Of a stretch of 64,000 nucleotides of DNA, positions 46,630 to 57,309 are shown in pieces. This stretch comes from Paralcaligenes sp. KSB-10. Its GTDB lineage: Bacteria > Pseudomonadota > Gammaproteobacteria > Burkholderiales > Burkholderiaceae_B. The position numbers were made by a program, and so were the translations under genes. Below the pieces are notes generated by a model. The model worked only from the letters and a program-made list of their open reading frames with translations. It made no database searches and was not told where the DNA came from. Position 1 is the first letter of the stretch, and every line of letters starts with the position of its first letter. The stretch is taken from contig NZ_CP089848.1 in assembly GCF_021266465.1 (NCBI RefSeq), positions 434,001 to 498,000 of the forward strand, written 5' to 3'.

Positions 46630-47712
46630 TCAATCGATGCGTTTGCCGGTTTCGGCATCGAACCAGTGCAGGGAGTGGTTGCTGTCGGCGCCCATCTGGA
46701 TTTTGTCGCCGGCCTGGACCGGCCGGGACGCGGTCAGCCCTACCGGGCAACGCAATACGATCTGGGTGTCGCCGAGGCGGCCGTGGACAAGTTGTTCAGA
46801 GCCAAGGATTTCGACCATTTCGATATCGACAGGCACTCCAGGGGTATTCAGGTGCATGTGTTCGGGGCGCATGCCCATGATCACGTTGCGGTTTGCCAGC
46901 GAAGCGGGAATCGCCTGTTGCGCGATATCGAGCACGCTGCCGTCAGTGCTGCGAACCTGGCGCTGGGCGTCGATTTGTACCGGAATCAGGTTCATCGGGG
47001 GTGAGCCTATGAAGCTCGCAACGAAAACCGACGCGGGCTTTTCGAAAACCTGGATCGGTGTGCCGATCTGTTCCGGAATACCCTTGTTCATGACGACCAT
47101 GCGTTGGGCAAGCGTCATGGCCTCTACCTGGTCGTGGGTGACATACAGGCTGGTGGTTTGCAGGCGGCGATGCAGCTTCTGGATTTCCAGGCGCATCTGT
47201 ACGCGCAGCTTGGCATCCAGATTGGAAAGCGGTTCGTCGAACAGGAATACTTTCGGCTCGCGCACAATAGCGCGCCCCATGGCAACCCGCTGACGTTGGC
47301 CGCCCGATAGCTGACGAGGGCGGCGATCGAGCAAATGTTCCAGCTCCAGGATCTGGGCGGCATTGTCGACGCGCTGCCGGATATCTTCTTTGCTGAGTTT
47401 GCGGATTTTCAACCCGTATGCCATGTTTTCGAACACCGACATATGGGGGTAAAGCGCATAGTTCTGGAACACCATGGCGATATCGCGCTCGGCGGGCTCA
47501 AGATCGTTTACCACCTTGCCGTCGATGGCGATTTCGCCTCCGGTAACGCTTTCAAGCCCTGCCACCATGCGCATCAGGGTGGATTTTCCGCAGCCCGACG
47601 GGCCTACGATAACGATGAATTCGCCATCGGCCACATCCATGTCGATACCGTGGATGACGGCGACGTTGCCCGGATAGGTTTTGGTGACATTGCGAAAACT
47701 GAGTGTAGCCAT
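46630..47712 (-). CDS. ugpC: Glycerol-3-phosphate ABC transporter, ATP-binding protein
   Basis: A 360-residue sugar-type ABC ATPase. Walker [15 protein letters not shown]-loop [12 protein letters not shown], signature [15 protein letters not shown], Walker [15 protein letters not shown] and the C-terminal TOBE/MalK-type regulatory domain ([10 protein letters not shown]) are intact. With UgpBAE it imports sn-glycerol-3-phosphate or its diesters. Last gene of the ugp operon, 48 bp after ugpE. Confidence 0.95.
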   Translation of the reverse strand: MATLSFRNVTKTYPGNVAVIHGIDMDVADGEFIVIVGPSGCGKSTLMRMVAGLESVTGGEIAIDGKVVNDLEPAERDIAMVFQNYALYPHMSVFENMAYGLKIRKLSKEDIRQRVDNAAQILELEHLLDRRPRQLSGGQRQRVAMGRAIVREPKVFLFDEPLSNLDAKLRVQMRLEIQKLHRRLQTTSLYVTHDQVEAMTLAQRMVVMNKGIPEQIGTPIQVFEKPASVFVASFIGSPPMNLIPVQIDAQRQVRSTDGSVLDIAQQAIPASLANRNVIMGMRPEHMHLNTPGVPVDIEMVEILGSEQLVHGRLGDTQIVLRCPVGLTASRPVQAGDKIQMGADSNHSLHWFDAETGKRID

Positions 47713-47760
47713 AGTTGATTAATTCCAATTGTATGCACAGTCCTGCTTATGGGTGTGTGC

Positions 47761-48603
47761 TTATTTTTCAGCATCGACCAGGCCCTTTACGAACCACTTC
47801 TGCATCAGGATCACTACCGCCGCAGGCGGAAGCATCCCCAATATGGCCGTCGCCATGACCAGGTTCCAGGAGGTTACGCTATCGCCGCCGGCAATCATGC
47901 TTTTGATACCGATGACGATCGGGTACATGCGCTCCTGCGTGGTGATGATGAGCGGCCACAAATACTGGTTCCAGCCGTAGATGAACTGGATCACGAACAG
48001 GGCGGCTATGCTGGTCCGGGACAAGGGGAACAGAATATCCTTGAAGAATCGCATGGGGCCCGCGCCGTCGATGCGGGCAGCCTCGACCAGCTCGTCGGGG
48101 ACAGTCAGGAAGAACTGGCGAAACAGAAAAGTGGCCGTTGCCGAGGCGATGAGCGGGAGTGTCAGGCCGGCATAGCTGTTCAGCATGCCCAGATCTGCCA
48201 CGACCTTGTAGGTAGGCGCGATTCGCACTTCGACGGGCAGCATCAGGGTGACGAAGATCATCCAGAAAAAGAACATCCGGAACCGGAACCGGAAATACAC
48301 CACGGCAAAGGCCGACAGCATGGAAATTGCGATTTTCCCTATGGAGATGACCAGTGCCATGACCGTGCTCACCCACATCATGCGGCCCACCGGCGGCGTG
48401 TTGTTTTCACTGCCCAGCAGCACCGTGATGTAGTTGTGGAAAAAATGGCCGCCCGGCAGCAGCGACATGGGTGCCTGGGCTACTTCCTGGGCGGTTTGGG
48501 TCGAGGCCACGAATGTGATGTAGAGCGGAAAGGCAATAATCGCAACCCCGAGGAGCAGGATCAGGTGGGAGAAAAAATCCAGGTAAGGACGGCGTTCTAT
48601 CAT
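47761..48603 (-). CDS. ugpE: Glycerol-3-phosphate ABC transporter, permease E
   Basis: A 280-residue BinDPT permease with six helices. It starts [20 protein letters not shown] and carries the EAA loop [23 protein letters not shown] before the last two helices, close to E. coli UgpE. It forms the membrane channel with UgpA. The gap to ugpA is 30 bp. Confidence 0.95.
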   Translation of the reverse strand: MIERRPYLDFFSHLILLLGVAIIAFPLYITFVASTQTAQEVAQAPMSLLPGGHFFHNYITVLLGSENNTPPVGRMMWVSTVMALVISIGKIAISMLSAFAVVYFRFRFRMFFFWMIFVTLMLPVEVRIAPTYKVVADLGMLNSYAGLTLPLIASATATFLFRQFFLTVPDELVEAARIDGAGPMRFFKDILFPLSRTSIAALFVIQFIYGWNQYLWPLIITTQERMYPIVIGIKSMIAGGDSVTSWNLVMATAILGMLPPAAVVILMQKWFVKGLVDAEK

Positions 48604-48633
48604 GGTAGAGTCTCTGTTCGATTCCTGGATTCG

Positions 48634-49515
48634 TTAATAGTTGACCTTGCGGTCAATGTAACGGAACTGGATTACCGTAAGGCCGACGACGATCAGCATC
48701 AGTATGACGGATTGCGCGGCCGATGATCCTATGTCGAGCCCCTTGAAGCCCGAGTTGTAGACCTTGTAGACCAGGATCGCGGTCGAAGTTCCGGGGCCGC
48801 CCTGGGTCATGATGTCGATAATGGCGAAAGTGTCGAAGAACGCGTAGATGACATTGACCACGAGCAGGAAGAAGGTAGTGGGTGACAGCAAGGGGAATAC
48901 GATGGTCCAGAAGCGCCGCGCGGGGCTTGCTCCGTCGATGGCCGCCGCTTCGATCAATGATCGTGGAATGGATTGCAGGCCGGCCAGGAAGAACAGGAAG
49001 TTATAGGAAATCTGTTTCCAGACCGAGGCCAGCACCACCAGGACCATGGCGTCGTAGCCATCCAGCCGCGGGTTCCAGGAAACACCCAGGCGGGTGAGAT
49101 AGACCGCGAGCACGCCGACAGACGGCGAAAACATGAACAGCCACAAAACCCCGGCAATGGCTGTGGCTACAGCATAAGGCCAGATCAGCAGGGTTTTATA
49201 AAAACCGGCCCCCTTGACTATACGGTCGGCCATGACAGCCAGGAGCAACGAGATCACCAGGCCGGATACGGCAACCAGCAGCGAGAAAACGGCCGTGACC
49301 TCGAACGAATGGACATAGTCGGAATTGGAGAACAAATCGGCGAAATTGCTCATCCCTACGAACTGGGAAGACAGCCCGAAAGGGTCTTCGATCCGGAAGG
49401 CCTGCCACATGGCCTGTCCTGCCGGCAAAAAGAAAAACAGGATGGTGATCGCCAACTGGGGCGCCAGCAAAAAATAGGGCAGGGCTTTATGAGTGAATAC
49501 AACACGTTTTTCCAT
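48634..49515 (-). CDS. ugpA: Glycerol-3-phosphate ABC transporter, permease A
   Basis: A 293-residue permease with six helices, starting [20 protein letters not shown]. The EAA loop is [23 protein letters not shown] and the C-terminus [10 protein letters not shown] is the UgpA style. It partners UgpE. A 149-bp gap with a strong hairpin lies between it and ugpB upstream. Confidence 0.95.
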   Translation of the reverse strand: MEKRVVFTHKALPYFLLAPQLAITILFFFLPAGQAMWQAFRIEDPFGLSSQFVGMSNFADLFSNSDYVHSFEVTAVFSLLVAVSGLVISLLLAVMADRIVKGAGFYKTLLIWPYAVATAIAGVLWLFMFSPSVGVLAVYLTRLGVSWNPRLDGYDAMVLVVLASVWKQISYNFLFFLAGLQSIPRSLIEAAAIDGASPARRFWTIVFPLLSPTTFFLLVVNVIYAFFDTFAIIDIMTQGGPGTSTAILVYKVYNSGFKGLDIGSSAAQSVILMLIVVGLTVIQFRYIDRKVNY

Positions 49516-49599
49516 GCTTGAGCCTTGTGATCTTGCCCTTCCGGCCGGTCTTCGCCCGGGCCTCCACGAGCCGCAGGTGCCATTGTGGCACAGGCCAAA

Positions 49600-49645
49600 A
49601 AACCGTGAAGAGTGCCCCTGTGCTTCGGGGCATGCCTCACGGTTT
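49600..49645 (-). terminator. Long hairpin between ugpB and ugpA
   Basis: AAACCGTGA and TCACGGTTT form the outer stem; TGCCCC and GGGGCA form an inner stem. It directly follows ugpB on the transcript. Such intercistronic hairpins commonly block 3' decay or cause partial termination, giving more binding protein than permease. This function is inference. On the minus strand a T-run (TTTTTTGG) follows the outer stem, which supports partial termination. Confidence 0.6.
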
Positions 49646-49664
49646 CAATAGGCCCGCCAACTAT

Positions 49665-50972
49665 TTATTTGACGCTTTTCTGGAAACGCTCCAACAGTTC
49701 ATTGCCGCGCTTGACCATGACGTCGAGGCCAGCCTGGGCGCTGACCTTGCCTGCAAAGATCTGTTCCATTTCACCATCTTCGATATCGCGAATCTGGGGC
49801 AGATAGCCCAGGCGTACGCCGCGAGAGTTCTTGGTGGTGGTGGCGTCGAGCTCTTTCACGGCGATGTCGGTGCCCGGATTTTTTTCATAGAAACCGGATT
49901 TTTTCGTCAGCTCGTAGCCAGCCTTGGTGACCGGGACATAACCGGTACCTTGATGCCATGCGGCAGCCTGTTCCGGGCTGGCCAGGAACTTGAAGAACTT
50001 GGTGATACCCTTGTATACCGCGGGGGATTTCTTGGAAAAAACCCACAGCGAAGCGCCGCCGATGATGGTGTTTTGGGGTGCGCCTTTTACGTCGGCATAA
50101 TAGGGCAGTGTAGATGTGCCCAGGCTGAATTTGCCGTTTTTGAGTATGCTGGCGCGCGTTCCGCTGGAGCCGGTAAACATGCCGCATTTTCCCGAGATGA
50201 ACAGCGCATTGGCGGTGTCGCCGCGGCCGCCATAGGTAAACGTACCTGCCTTGGCCATATCGGCCAGGAACTTCATGTGGCGCGCGAACAAGGGCTTGTT
50301 GACTTCAAGGCGGGCATCCAGGCCGCCAAAGCCGTTGTCTTTCGAGGCGTAAGGAACGTTATGCCAGGCGGCAAAGGTTTCGAGCTGGATCCATGATGGC
50401 CAGTTGGTGGTATAGCCGCATTCCATTCCGGACGCACGCAGTTTTTTAGCGGCCTCGGCCACTTCGGGCCAGGTCTTGGGCGGTTTTTCGGTATCGAGAC
50501 CCGCCTTCTTGAAAGCATCTTTGTTGTAATAGAAAACGGGTGTCGAGCTATTGAAAGGCATGGATACCAGCTTGCCCGACGGCGAGGAATAATAGCTGGC
50601 TACCGCGCCCAGGAAATCCTTGGGATTGATGGGGTCGCCAGCCTTTTCGGACATTTCCTGGACCGGGACGATGGCCCCTTTTGCATACATCATGGTGGCG
50701 GTACCCACCTCGAAGACCTGGAGGATATCGGGTGCATTGCCGCCACGGAAAGCAGCAACGCCCGCATTCATCGTTTCGGCGTAGGATCCTTTGTAGACCG
50801 CATGGACGACATAGTCGGGCTGGCTCTTGTTGAATTGGTCGACAATAGAGTTGACGCGCTCGCCCAGAGGACCCTGCATCGCATGCCAGAACGTGATGTC
50901 GGTCGCCGCATGCGCCGTGCCGAGGGTAGCGATAAGACCGGCGAACGATAATGCTAGATATTTCGCTCTCAT
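49665..50972 (-). CDS. ugpB: Glycerol-3-phosphate ABC transporter, periplasmic binding protein
   Basis: A 435-residue periplasmic binding protein with signal peptide MRAKYLALSFAGLIATLGTA cleaved before ATDITFWHAM. The UgpB blocks QGPLGERVNSIVDQFNKSQ, YAETMNAGVAAFRGGNAPDI and the ligand-side SSTPVFYYNKDAFKKAGL are present. It captures glycerol-3-phosphate for UgpAEC. First gene of the operon. A Pho-box-like site lies 67 bp upstream. Confidence 0.95.
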   Translation of the reverse strand: MRAKYLALSFAGLIATLGTAHAATDITFWHAMQGPLGERVNSIVDQFNKSQPDYVVHAVYKGSYAETMNAGVAAFRGGNAPDILQVFEVGTATMMYAKGAIVPVQEMSEKAGDPINPKDFLGAVASYYSSPSGKLVSMPFNSSTPVFYYNKDAFKKAGLDTEKPPKTWPEVAEAAKKLRASGMECGYTTNWPSWIQLETFAAWHNVPYASKDNGFGGLDARLEVNKPLFARHMKFLADMAKAGTFTYGGRGDTANALFISGKCGMFTGSSGTRASILKNGKFSLGTSTLPYYADVKGAPQNTIIGGASLWVFSKKSPAVYKGITKFFKFLASPEQAAAWHQGTGYVPVTKAGYELTKKSGFYEKNPGTDIAVKELDATTTKNSRGVRLGYLPQIRDIEDGEMEQIFAGKVSAQAGLDVMVKRGNELLERFQKSVK

Positions 50973-51038
50973 GAGCTTGTTCTCCTTGGAAAAGCCTGCC
51001 GAGACGTCGTGTACACGGTCAAGCCTGTTAAGTAGTCT

Positions 51039-51056
51039 ATGACATGCTTATTACAA
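51039..51056 (-). promoter_or_regulatory. Pho-box-like site upstream of ugpB
   Basis: On the minus strand TTGTAAT-AAGC-ATGTCAT has the architecture of a Pho box (two CTGTCAT half-sites 4 bp apart) and matches the E. coli box at 13 of 18 positions. PhoB control of ugp is known in E. coli. An adjacent inverted repeat TGTCGT/ACGACA lies at 51057-51075, between the site and proC. Confidence 0.55.
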
Positions 51057-51134
51057 TGTCGTGACTGTAACGACACTGGATGCGCAGGTCAATGCATATA
51101 AACACCATCATCAATTTCGCAGAAATCGTACAAT

Positions 51135-51977
51135 ATGCCCCCTATGACTAAAGAACTTACCCTCTCTCTCATCGGCGGCGGCAATATGGCAACCGCACTG
51201 GCGACGGGCCTCATCGGCAAGCGCTGCGCCGCACACGACGTACATGTCATCGACCCCAATGAATCCGTAAGGGCGGCCTGGCAAGAGCGCGGCACGACGG
51301 TGGCTGCTACCCCTGATGCCCAACTGGCCGGGCGCCGGGTGTGGATCTTCGCCGTCAAACCCCAGCACATGAAAGAAACGGTGCTCAGCTGTCGGCCGTT
51401 CATCCAGCCCGAAACGCTCGTCGTCAGCATCGCGGCCGGCATTACCGGTGCCACCATTGCCGGCTGGCTGGGTACGCCGGAACGCCCCTGGTTGCGCGCG
51501 GTGCGCTGCATGCCCAATACGCCGGCCCTGATCGGCGAGGGCATTACGGGCATGATGGCTTTGTCGGGCGTGTCCGAAGACGACAAAGCCCTGGCCCAGC
51601 AGCTCCTGCGCGCAGTGGGGGAGGTTGTCTGGGTCGAGAGCGATCAGGCGCTCGATGCGGTCACCGCCTTGTCGGGGAGCGGCCCCGCCTATGTATTCCT
51701 GTTTCTGGAGGCCCTGATACAAGGAGCCAAAAATCTGGGGCTCAGCGACCAACAATCGCGCCAGCTGGCGCTGGCCACTTTGCATGGGTCTACGCAACTG
51801 GCTGCCTTGTCGCCCGAGCCGCCGGCCACTTTGCGCGAGCGCGTGACTTCCAAGGGCGGAACCACTGCGGCGGCGCTTGCCGTATTCGAACAGCGCCAGT
51901 TTGCGGCCATAGTCGGCCAGGCAATGCTGGCGGCATCCGACCGGGCGGCCGAATTGGCCATCGAGTACGCAAAATGA
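51135..51977 (+). CDS. proC: Pyrroline-5-carboxylate reductase
   Basis: A 280-residue NADPH enzyme for the last step of proline biosynthesis. Seen: the N-terminal Rossmann motif LIGGGNMA, FAVKPQHM, RCMPNTPALIGEGITGM and the dimerisation-domain signature DAVTALSGSGPAYVFLFLEAL. Start ATG 51135 or the in-frame ATG 51144 (MTKELTLSLIG); neither has a good SD. It is divergent from ugpB, and its stop overlaps the start of the transporter gene. Confidence 0.95.
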   Translation: MPPMTKELTLSLIGGGNMATALATGLIGKRCAAHDVHVIDPNESVRAAWQERGTTVAATPDAQLAGRRVWIFAVKPQHMKETVLSCRPFIQPETLVVSIAAGITGATIAGWLGTPERPWLRAVRCMPNTPALIGEGITGMMALSGVSEDDKALAQQLLRAVGEVVWVESDQALDAVTALSGSGPAYVFLFLEALIQGAKNLGLSDQQSRQLALATLHGSTQLAALSPEPPATLRERVTSKGGTTAAALAVFEQRQFAAIVGQAMLAASDRAAELAIEYAK

Positions 51978-52546
51978 GTTTCTCCGGTTCAAACAGGCTG
52001 CTGGTGCCCATGACGCTTTCCCAGTTTTTTATTGCCGTCCTTGCCATGGGCATGGTTGTCGTGGGTTCGAATATCCTGGTGCAGTATCCGATCAATCATT
52101 GGTTGACGTGGGGCGGTCTTTCCTACCCGATTGCCTTTCTGGTGGCTGATGTCCTGAATCGCCGCTTTGGCGCGCGAGCTGCGCGGCAGGTTGCCGTAAT
52201 AGGGTTTGTTGCCGCATTGCTGGTGTCATTCTGGGTCGCCACGCCGCGTATCGCCGGCGCTTCAGGCCTTGCCTTCCTGTGCGCGCAACTGGTGGATATC
52301 CACGTCTTCGACCGTTTGCGCGACCAGCGCTGGTGGCGCGCTCCGCTGCTGGGCGGCGTAGCGGGCGCCACGCTCGACACCTTCGTGTTTTTCAGTGTGG
52401 CGTTTGCGGGAACAGGCGTGCCCTGGATGGCCTTGCTGTTTGGCGACCTGGCCGTCAAGCTATTTGTCAATTTAACGATGTTGGCGCCATTTCGCGCCAT
52501 GATGTGGAATTTGGCTCGCCCTGCCGCGATGCAGCAAAATGCCTAA
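51974..52546 (+). CDS. yhhQ: Queuosine precursor transporter (YhhQ/VUT family)
   Basis: A 190-residue inner-membrane protein with about six helices. Characteristic: SYPIAFLVADVLNRRFGARAAR in two blocks and AQLVDIHVFDRLR, the conserved VUT-family (DUF165, PF02592) segments. The E. coli YhhQ takes up preQ0/preQ1 for queuosine tRNA modification. The ATG at 51974 overlaps the proC stop as ATGA. Length is slightly shorter than YhhQ (221). Confidence 0.85.
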   Translation: MSFSGSNRLLVPMTLSQFFIAVLAMGMVVVGSNILVQYPINHWLTWGGLSYPIAFLVADVLNRRFGARAARQVAVIGFVAALLVSFWVATPRIAGASGLAFLCAQLVDIHVFDRLRDQRWWRAPLLGGVAGATLDTFVFFSVAFAGTGVPWMALLFGDLAVKLFVNLTMLAPFRAMMWNLARPAAMQQNA

Positions 52547-52622
52547 GGGGTTTTCCGTAGTGACAAGGCAGGGGCTAATCGTCAGAATGGCCAGGCCATA
52601 CGAGGCAGAAGCCTGCTACTAG

Positions 52623-52682
52623 AGTTCGCCGTAACAAGTTCGTCCGACCGGCTGCAACGCGGATAATTTGTTACGGCGAACT
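52623..52682. repeat. 15-bp perfect inverted repeat with 30-nt spacer upstream of livH
   Basis: AGTTCGCCGTAACAA (52623-52637) and TTGTTACGGCGAACT (52668-52682) are perfect inverted repeats. The spacer repeats the arm's AGTTCG once (52637-52642). No T-run follows. It stands just before the leader ORF of the liv operon and 76 bp after yhhQ. It could be an RNA stem-loop, an operator for a dimeric protein, or the ends of a tiny mobile element. Confidence 0.65.
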
Positions 52683-52698
52683 TCATCGGAGAACAGTA

Positions 52699-52779
52699 AT
52701 GACGAGTTCCTGCAAAATAGCTTTGCTGTTGCCGGCCATCCAAGCCACAGCTACCTGGAACCCCTGCTCTTATGTCTGA
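52699..52779 (+). CDS. Candidate leader peptide of the liv operon
   Basis: A 26-residue ORF, MTSSCKIALLLPAIQATATW then NPCSYV. It has a good SD (GGAG, 7 bp before ATG 52699), three consecutive leucine codons (9-11) and two isoleucine codons. It runs 8 bp into livH in another frame, so ribosomes finishing it stop just beyond the livH ATG. Position, SD, overlap and Leu/Ile content fit a leader peptide coupled to livH. No protein family is recognised and chance remains possible. Confidence 0.45.
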   Translation: MTSSCKIALLLPAIQATATWNPCSYV

Positions 52780-53694
52780 TTTCATACCCGAACTTACGCA
52801 ACAGCTGTTCAACGGTTTGTCGCTCGGCGCAATTTATGCACTGATCGCCATCGGCTACACCATGGTCTACGGCATCATCGGCATGATCAATTTTGCGCAT
52901 GGCGACATCTACATGATCGGCGCCTATGTGGGCCTGGTTACCTTGTCGGCGATTGGCGTCAATAGCGGCCTGCCTTTGCCGCTCATGGTGCTGGCCATGC
53001 TGCTGGTCGCCGCCGTGGTAACGGGCATCTATGGGTATGCCATCGAGAAAGTCGCCTATGCGCCGGTGCGCAGCAGCCCCAGGTTGGTGGCGCTTATTTC
53101 AGCCATCGGCATGTCCATTTTTCTCGAGAACTGGGTGGCGATCGGGCAGGGCGCACGCGATATGGCAGTCCCCGCGCTGATAACCGGCTCGGTCCAATTC
53201 AATATGAGTTCCGATTTTGCGGTCACGGTGCCTTACTCGCGCATCATGATCATTGTCGTGACTGTCCTGCTCATGGTGGCGCTTTCGCTTTTCATCAAAT
53301 ATTCACGCACGGGCCGCGCATCGCGCGCGTGTTCGCAAGATATACACATGGCGAACCTACTGGGTATCGATACCAATCGCATCATCTCCTTTACCTTCGT
53401 CATCGGCGCCATGCTGGCGGCGGTGGGCGGCGTGCTGATTGCTCTGGCCATAGGCAAGCTGAATCCCTTTATCGGTTTCATTGCCGGAATCAAGGCCTTT
53501 ACGGCCGCTGTGCTGGGCGGGATAGGCAGCATACCGGGCGCCATGCTGGGCGGCGTACTGCTGGGGCTGGCTGAAACACTGGCGGCAGCCTATATTTCCT
53601 CCCAATACAAGGATATTGTGGCGTTCAGCCTGCTGGTGCTGATTCTGCTGTTTCGCCCAACCGGCCTGCTGGGCAAGCCTGAAGTGGAAAAAGT

Positions 53695-53698
<4 letters not shown>
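52772..53698 (+). CDS. livH: Branched-chain amino acid ABC transporter, permease LivH
   Basis: A 308-residue inner-membrane permease with about eight helices. Signature blocks: [33 protein letters not shown] in pieces, [23 protein letters not shown] and [17 protein letters not shown]. With LivM it forms the channel. ATG 52772 lies inside the end of the leader ORF. Its stop overlaps livM as ATGA. Confidence 0.95.
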
Positions 53699-54926
<1,228 letters not shown>

Positions 54927-54930
<4 letters not shown>

Positions 54931-55694
54931 GCGGCACTCTGTTGAAGGTATCCGGGCTGACCATGCGTTTCGGCGGCCTGCTGGCCGTCGACGATATCGA
55001 ATTCGAAGTCAGGCGCGACGAAGTCTTTGCCATCATCGGGCCTAATGGAGCGGGAAAAACCACGGTGTTCAACTGTGTTGGGGGCTTTTACAAGCCCACG
55101 ACCGGCAACATCCTGATGGATGGGAAAAAAATCGGCGGCTTGCCCAGCCACAAGGTTGCGCAGCAGGGCTTGGTACGCACATTCCAGAACGTGCGGCTTT
55201 TCAAACAACTGACCGTGCTGGAAAATCTGCTGGTGGCGCAGCACACTCGACTACAGACGGGTTTCTTGCAGGGTTTGTTCAGGGTACCCTCGTATCGCAG
55301 GTCCGAACAGGAAGCGCTTAAACATGCGGTCGACTGGCTCGATTTCATGGGTATACGCCAGTTCGCCAATCGTGAGGCAGGCAACCTGGCTTATGGGCAT
55401 CAGCGCCGGCTAGAAATCGCGCGCTGCATGATCACCAAGCCGCGCCTGCTCATGCTCGATGAACCGGCAGCGGGTTTGAACCCACAGGAAAAACGCGATC
55501 TTCAACTGCTCATCGATCGCCTGCGCAAAGAATTCGATGTGGCTGTTTTGCTCATCGAGCACGATATGAGCCTGGTCATGGGGGTATCAGATCGCATTCT
55601 GGTCATGGAACACGGCAAGCCAATCATCACGGGGCTGCCCGCCGAAGTCCGCTCCGACCCGCGTGTCATCAAAGCATACCTGGGGGAAGAATAG
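54927..55694 (+). CDS. livG: Branched-chain amino acid ABC transporter, ATPase LivG
   Basis: A 255-residue ABC ATPase. ATG 54927 ([17 protein letters not shown]) overlaps the livM stop as ATGA; the longer frame runs through livM. Walker [10 protein letters not shown], the Q-loop [12 protein letters not shown], signature [13 protein letters not shown], Walker [14 protein letters not shown] and the switch [12 protein letters not shown] are intact. The C-terminal arm [16 protein letters not shown] is LivG style. Confidence 0.96.
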
Positions 55695-56396
55695 GTGCTG
55701 AAGCTCGAAAACGTCCATACTTATTATGGCGCCATCCAGGCTCTGGATGATGTTTCGGTTGAAGTCAATCAAGGCGAAATCGTCACTTTGATCGGTTGCA
55801 ACGGTGCGGGCAAAACCACCTTGCTCATGACCGTGTGCGGTTCGCCGCGGGCCAAAAGCGGCCGCATCACTTTCGAAGGGCAGGACATTAGCGCTGCGGA
55901 TACGCATGCCATCATGCGCCTGGGCATTGCCATTTCACCCGAAGGGCGGCGAATCTTCTCCGACCTGACCGTAACCGAAAATCTGCAGATGGGTGGTTTT
56001 TTTCTCAATAAGAAACAAATTATCGATGGCCTTGATCATACTTATACAATGTTTCCCCGGCTTAAAGAGCGCGCCAATCAGCGCGCCGGCACCATGTCGG
56101 GCGGCGAGCAGCAAATGCTGGCCATAGGAAGGGCACTCATGACGCAGCCCAAGCTCTTGCTGCTCGATGAACCTACGCTGGGCCTGGCGCCTTTGATCAT
56201 TACCCAGATTTTCGAAATTATCCGCACGATACGCCAGCAGGGCGTGACAGTTTTTCTTGTCGAGCAGAATGCCAACAAAGCCTTGCAGGTAGCCGATCGC
56301 GGCTATGTGCTCGAAACCGGCAAAGTGGTGTTGGCCGACACCGGCACCAACTTGCTGAGCAACGACGAAGTACGCAAAGCTTATCTTGGCGCGTAA
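55695..56396 (+). CDS. livF: Branched-chain amino acid ABC transporter, ATPase LivF
   Basis: A 233-residue ABC ATPase starting at GTG 55695, directly after the livG stop. Walker A GCNGAGKTT, FSDLTVTENLQMGG, signature MSGGEQQMLAIGRAL, Walker B LLLLDEPTLGLAP and the switch H replaced by Q in FLVEQNANKAL, as is normal in LivF. The LivF ending LLSNDEVRKAYLGA is present. A GC-rich hairpin (56413-56433) follows without a T-run. Confidence 0.96.
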   Translation: MLKLENVHTYYGAIQALDDVSVEVNQGEIVTLIGCNGAGKTTLLMTVCGSPRAKSGRITFEGQDISAADTHAIMRLGIAISPEGRRIFSDLTVTENLQMGGFFLNKKQIIDGLDHTYTMFPRLKERANQRAGTMSGGEQQMLAIGRALMTQPKLLLLDEPTLGLAPLIITQIFEIIRTIRQQGVTVFLVEQNANKALQVADRGYVLETGKVVLADTGTNLLSNDEVRKAYLGA

Positions 56397-56483
56397 AGCG
56401 GGGTTGGAGAGCGGGCGGCCACAAGGCCTGCCCCTGCAAAAGGCCGTTCAATCGACAACAAGCTTTTGGCCACTAACAGGCTA

Positions 56484-57092
56484 TTACGCCAATCCTTGCG
56501 CTTTCAAAGCGGTCTGGACGCCAGGGTCGGCTGACATGCGGTCGTGAAAGGCCAGCAAATTCGACAAACCTGATATGTCCAGGCCTTTGGCTTTCGCCCA
56601 GCGAATGATGGTGTACAGGTACGGATCGGCAATCGACCGGCTGCCGCTCAGCCATTTTGTTCCCGCCAGATGCTTGTCAACGATGCCAAACAGGAAAACC
56701 ACTCTTGCCGCCGCTTTGCCGGCCAGTTCCGCTTGAAAATCCGCGTTATCGGTAAAGGCTGCCGGGCCGAAAACCAGGCTGAAGGTGCGATGCAGGTCTG
56801 AATTGCAAAAACCCAGCCAGCGCCGCATTTCGGCGCGTTCCTTGGGCGTGTCGCCCAACAGTTTTGCGTCGGGATTTTTTTCCGCAAGATACTCCAGAAT
56901 AGCCGCGCTTTGTGTCAGGGTCAGGTCGCCGTCGATCAATACAGGCACCGAGCCCACGGGATTCAGGGCCAGGAACGGCGGCTCTTTTATTTCCGTGCGA
57001 GTCACGGCCTGTGATTCATACGGTTTGCCTATCCATTCCAGAACAATTTGCGTCGCGAGAGGGCATGCGCCCGGCAAGTAATAAAGTTTCAT
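56484..57092 (-). CDS. Glutathione S-transferase (beta/GstB-like)
   Basis: A 202-residue thioredoxin-fold GST. The N-domain MKLYYLPGACPLATQIVLEW includes the beta-class Cys10-type active-site region, then the cis-proline block NPVGSVPVLIDG and LTQSAAILEYLAEK. The C-domain is helical. It conjugates glutathione to electrophiles. The start at 57092 is the conserved one; an in-frame ATG at 57149 adds 19 residues and has the better, though distant, SD. It is downstream of the S9 peptidase on the same strand, 217 bp apart. Confidence 0.92.
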   Translation of the reverse strand: MKLYYLPGACPLATQIVLEWIGKPYESQAVTRTEIKEPPFLALNPVGSVPVLIDGDLTLTQSAAILEYLAEKNPDAKLLGDTPKERAEMRRWLGFCNSDLHRTFSLVFGPAAFTDNADFQAELAGKAAARVVFLFGIVDKHLAGTKWLSGSRSIADPYLYTIIRWAKAKGLDISGLSNLLAFHDRMSADPGVQTALKAQGLA

Positions 57093-57132
57093 TGATCTTA
57101 TGCTGGAAACTTCGGGCGATGGCCCAAAGAGG

Positions 57133-57192
57133 GATAGCGCGTCACGCATGGCGTGACCCAGCTCCAGCGACCTCCTTGAATAGTGCGCTATC
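57133..57192 (-). repeat. Nested stem-loop in the leader of the glutathione transferase gene
   Basis: GATAGCGC (57133-57140) pairs with GCGCTATC (57185-57192). Immediately inside it GTCACGC/GCGTGAC (57141-57157) forms a 7-bp hairpin with a 3-nt loop. On the transcript the loop of the large stem holds an SD-like AAGGAGG, and an ATG (57149) begins in the small loop. The arrangement resembles a translation-control structure. Confidence 0.5.
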
Positions 57193-57309
57193 GGAATTAC
57201 GTTGCGTGTATCTTATTCCATTTCCGCGCCCGTTGTGTATGCTCGCCGCGGGCGGCTCCGCATACAGCGGGAGACACTCGCGAATCATGCCGCCGGACTG
57301 AAAGTCGAA

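Noticed and set aside
46517-46750. 77-residue minus ORF over the CMD remnant and the ugpC end
   Set aside because: Wrong frame relative to the recognisable CMD motifs and overlapping the ugpC C-terminus.
47749-48726. 325-residue plus-strand frame opposite ugpE/ugpA
   Set aside because: Antisense shadow, compositionally biased (His, Gln, Asp, Gly) and crossing the junction of two real genes.
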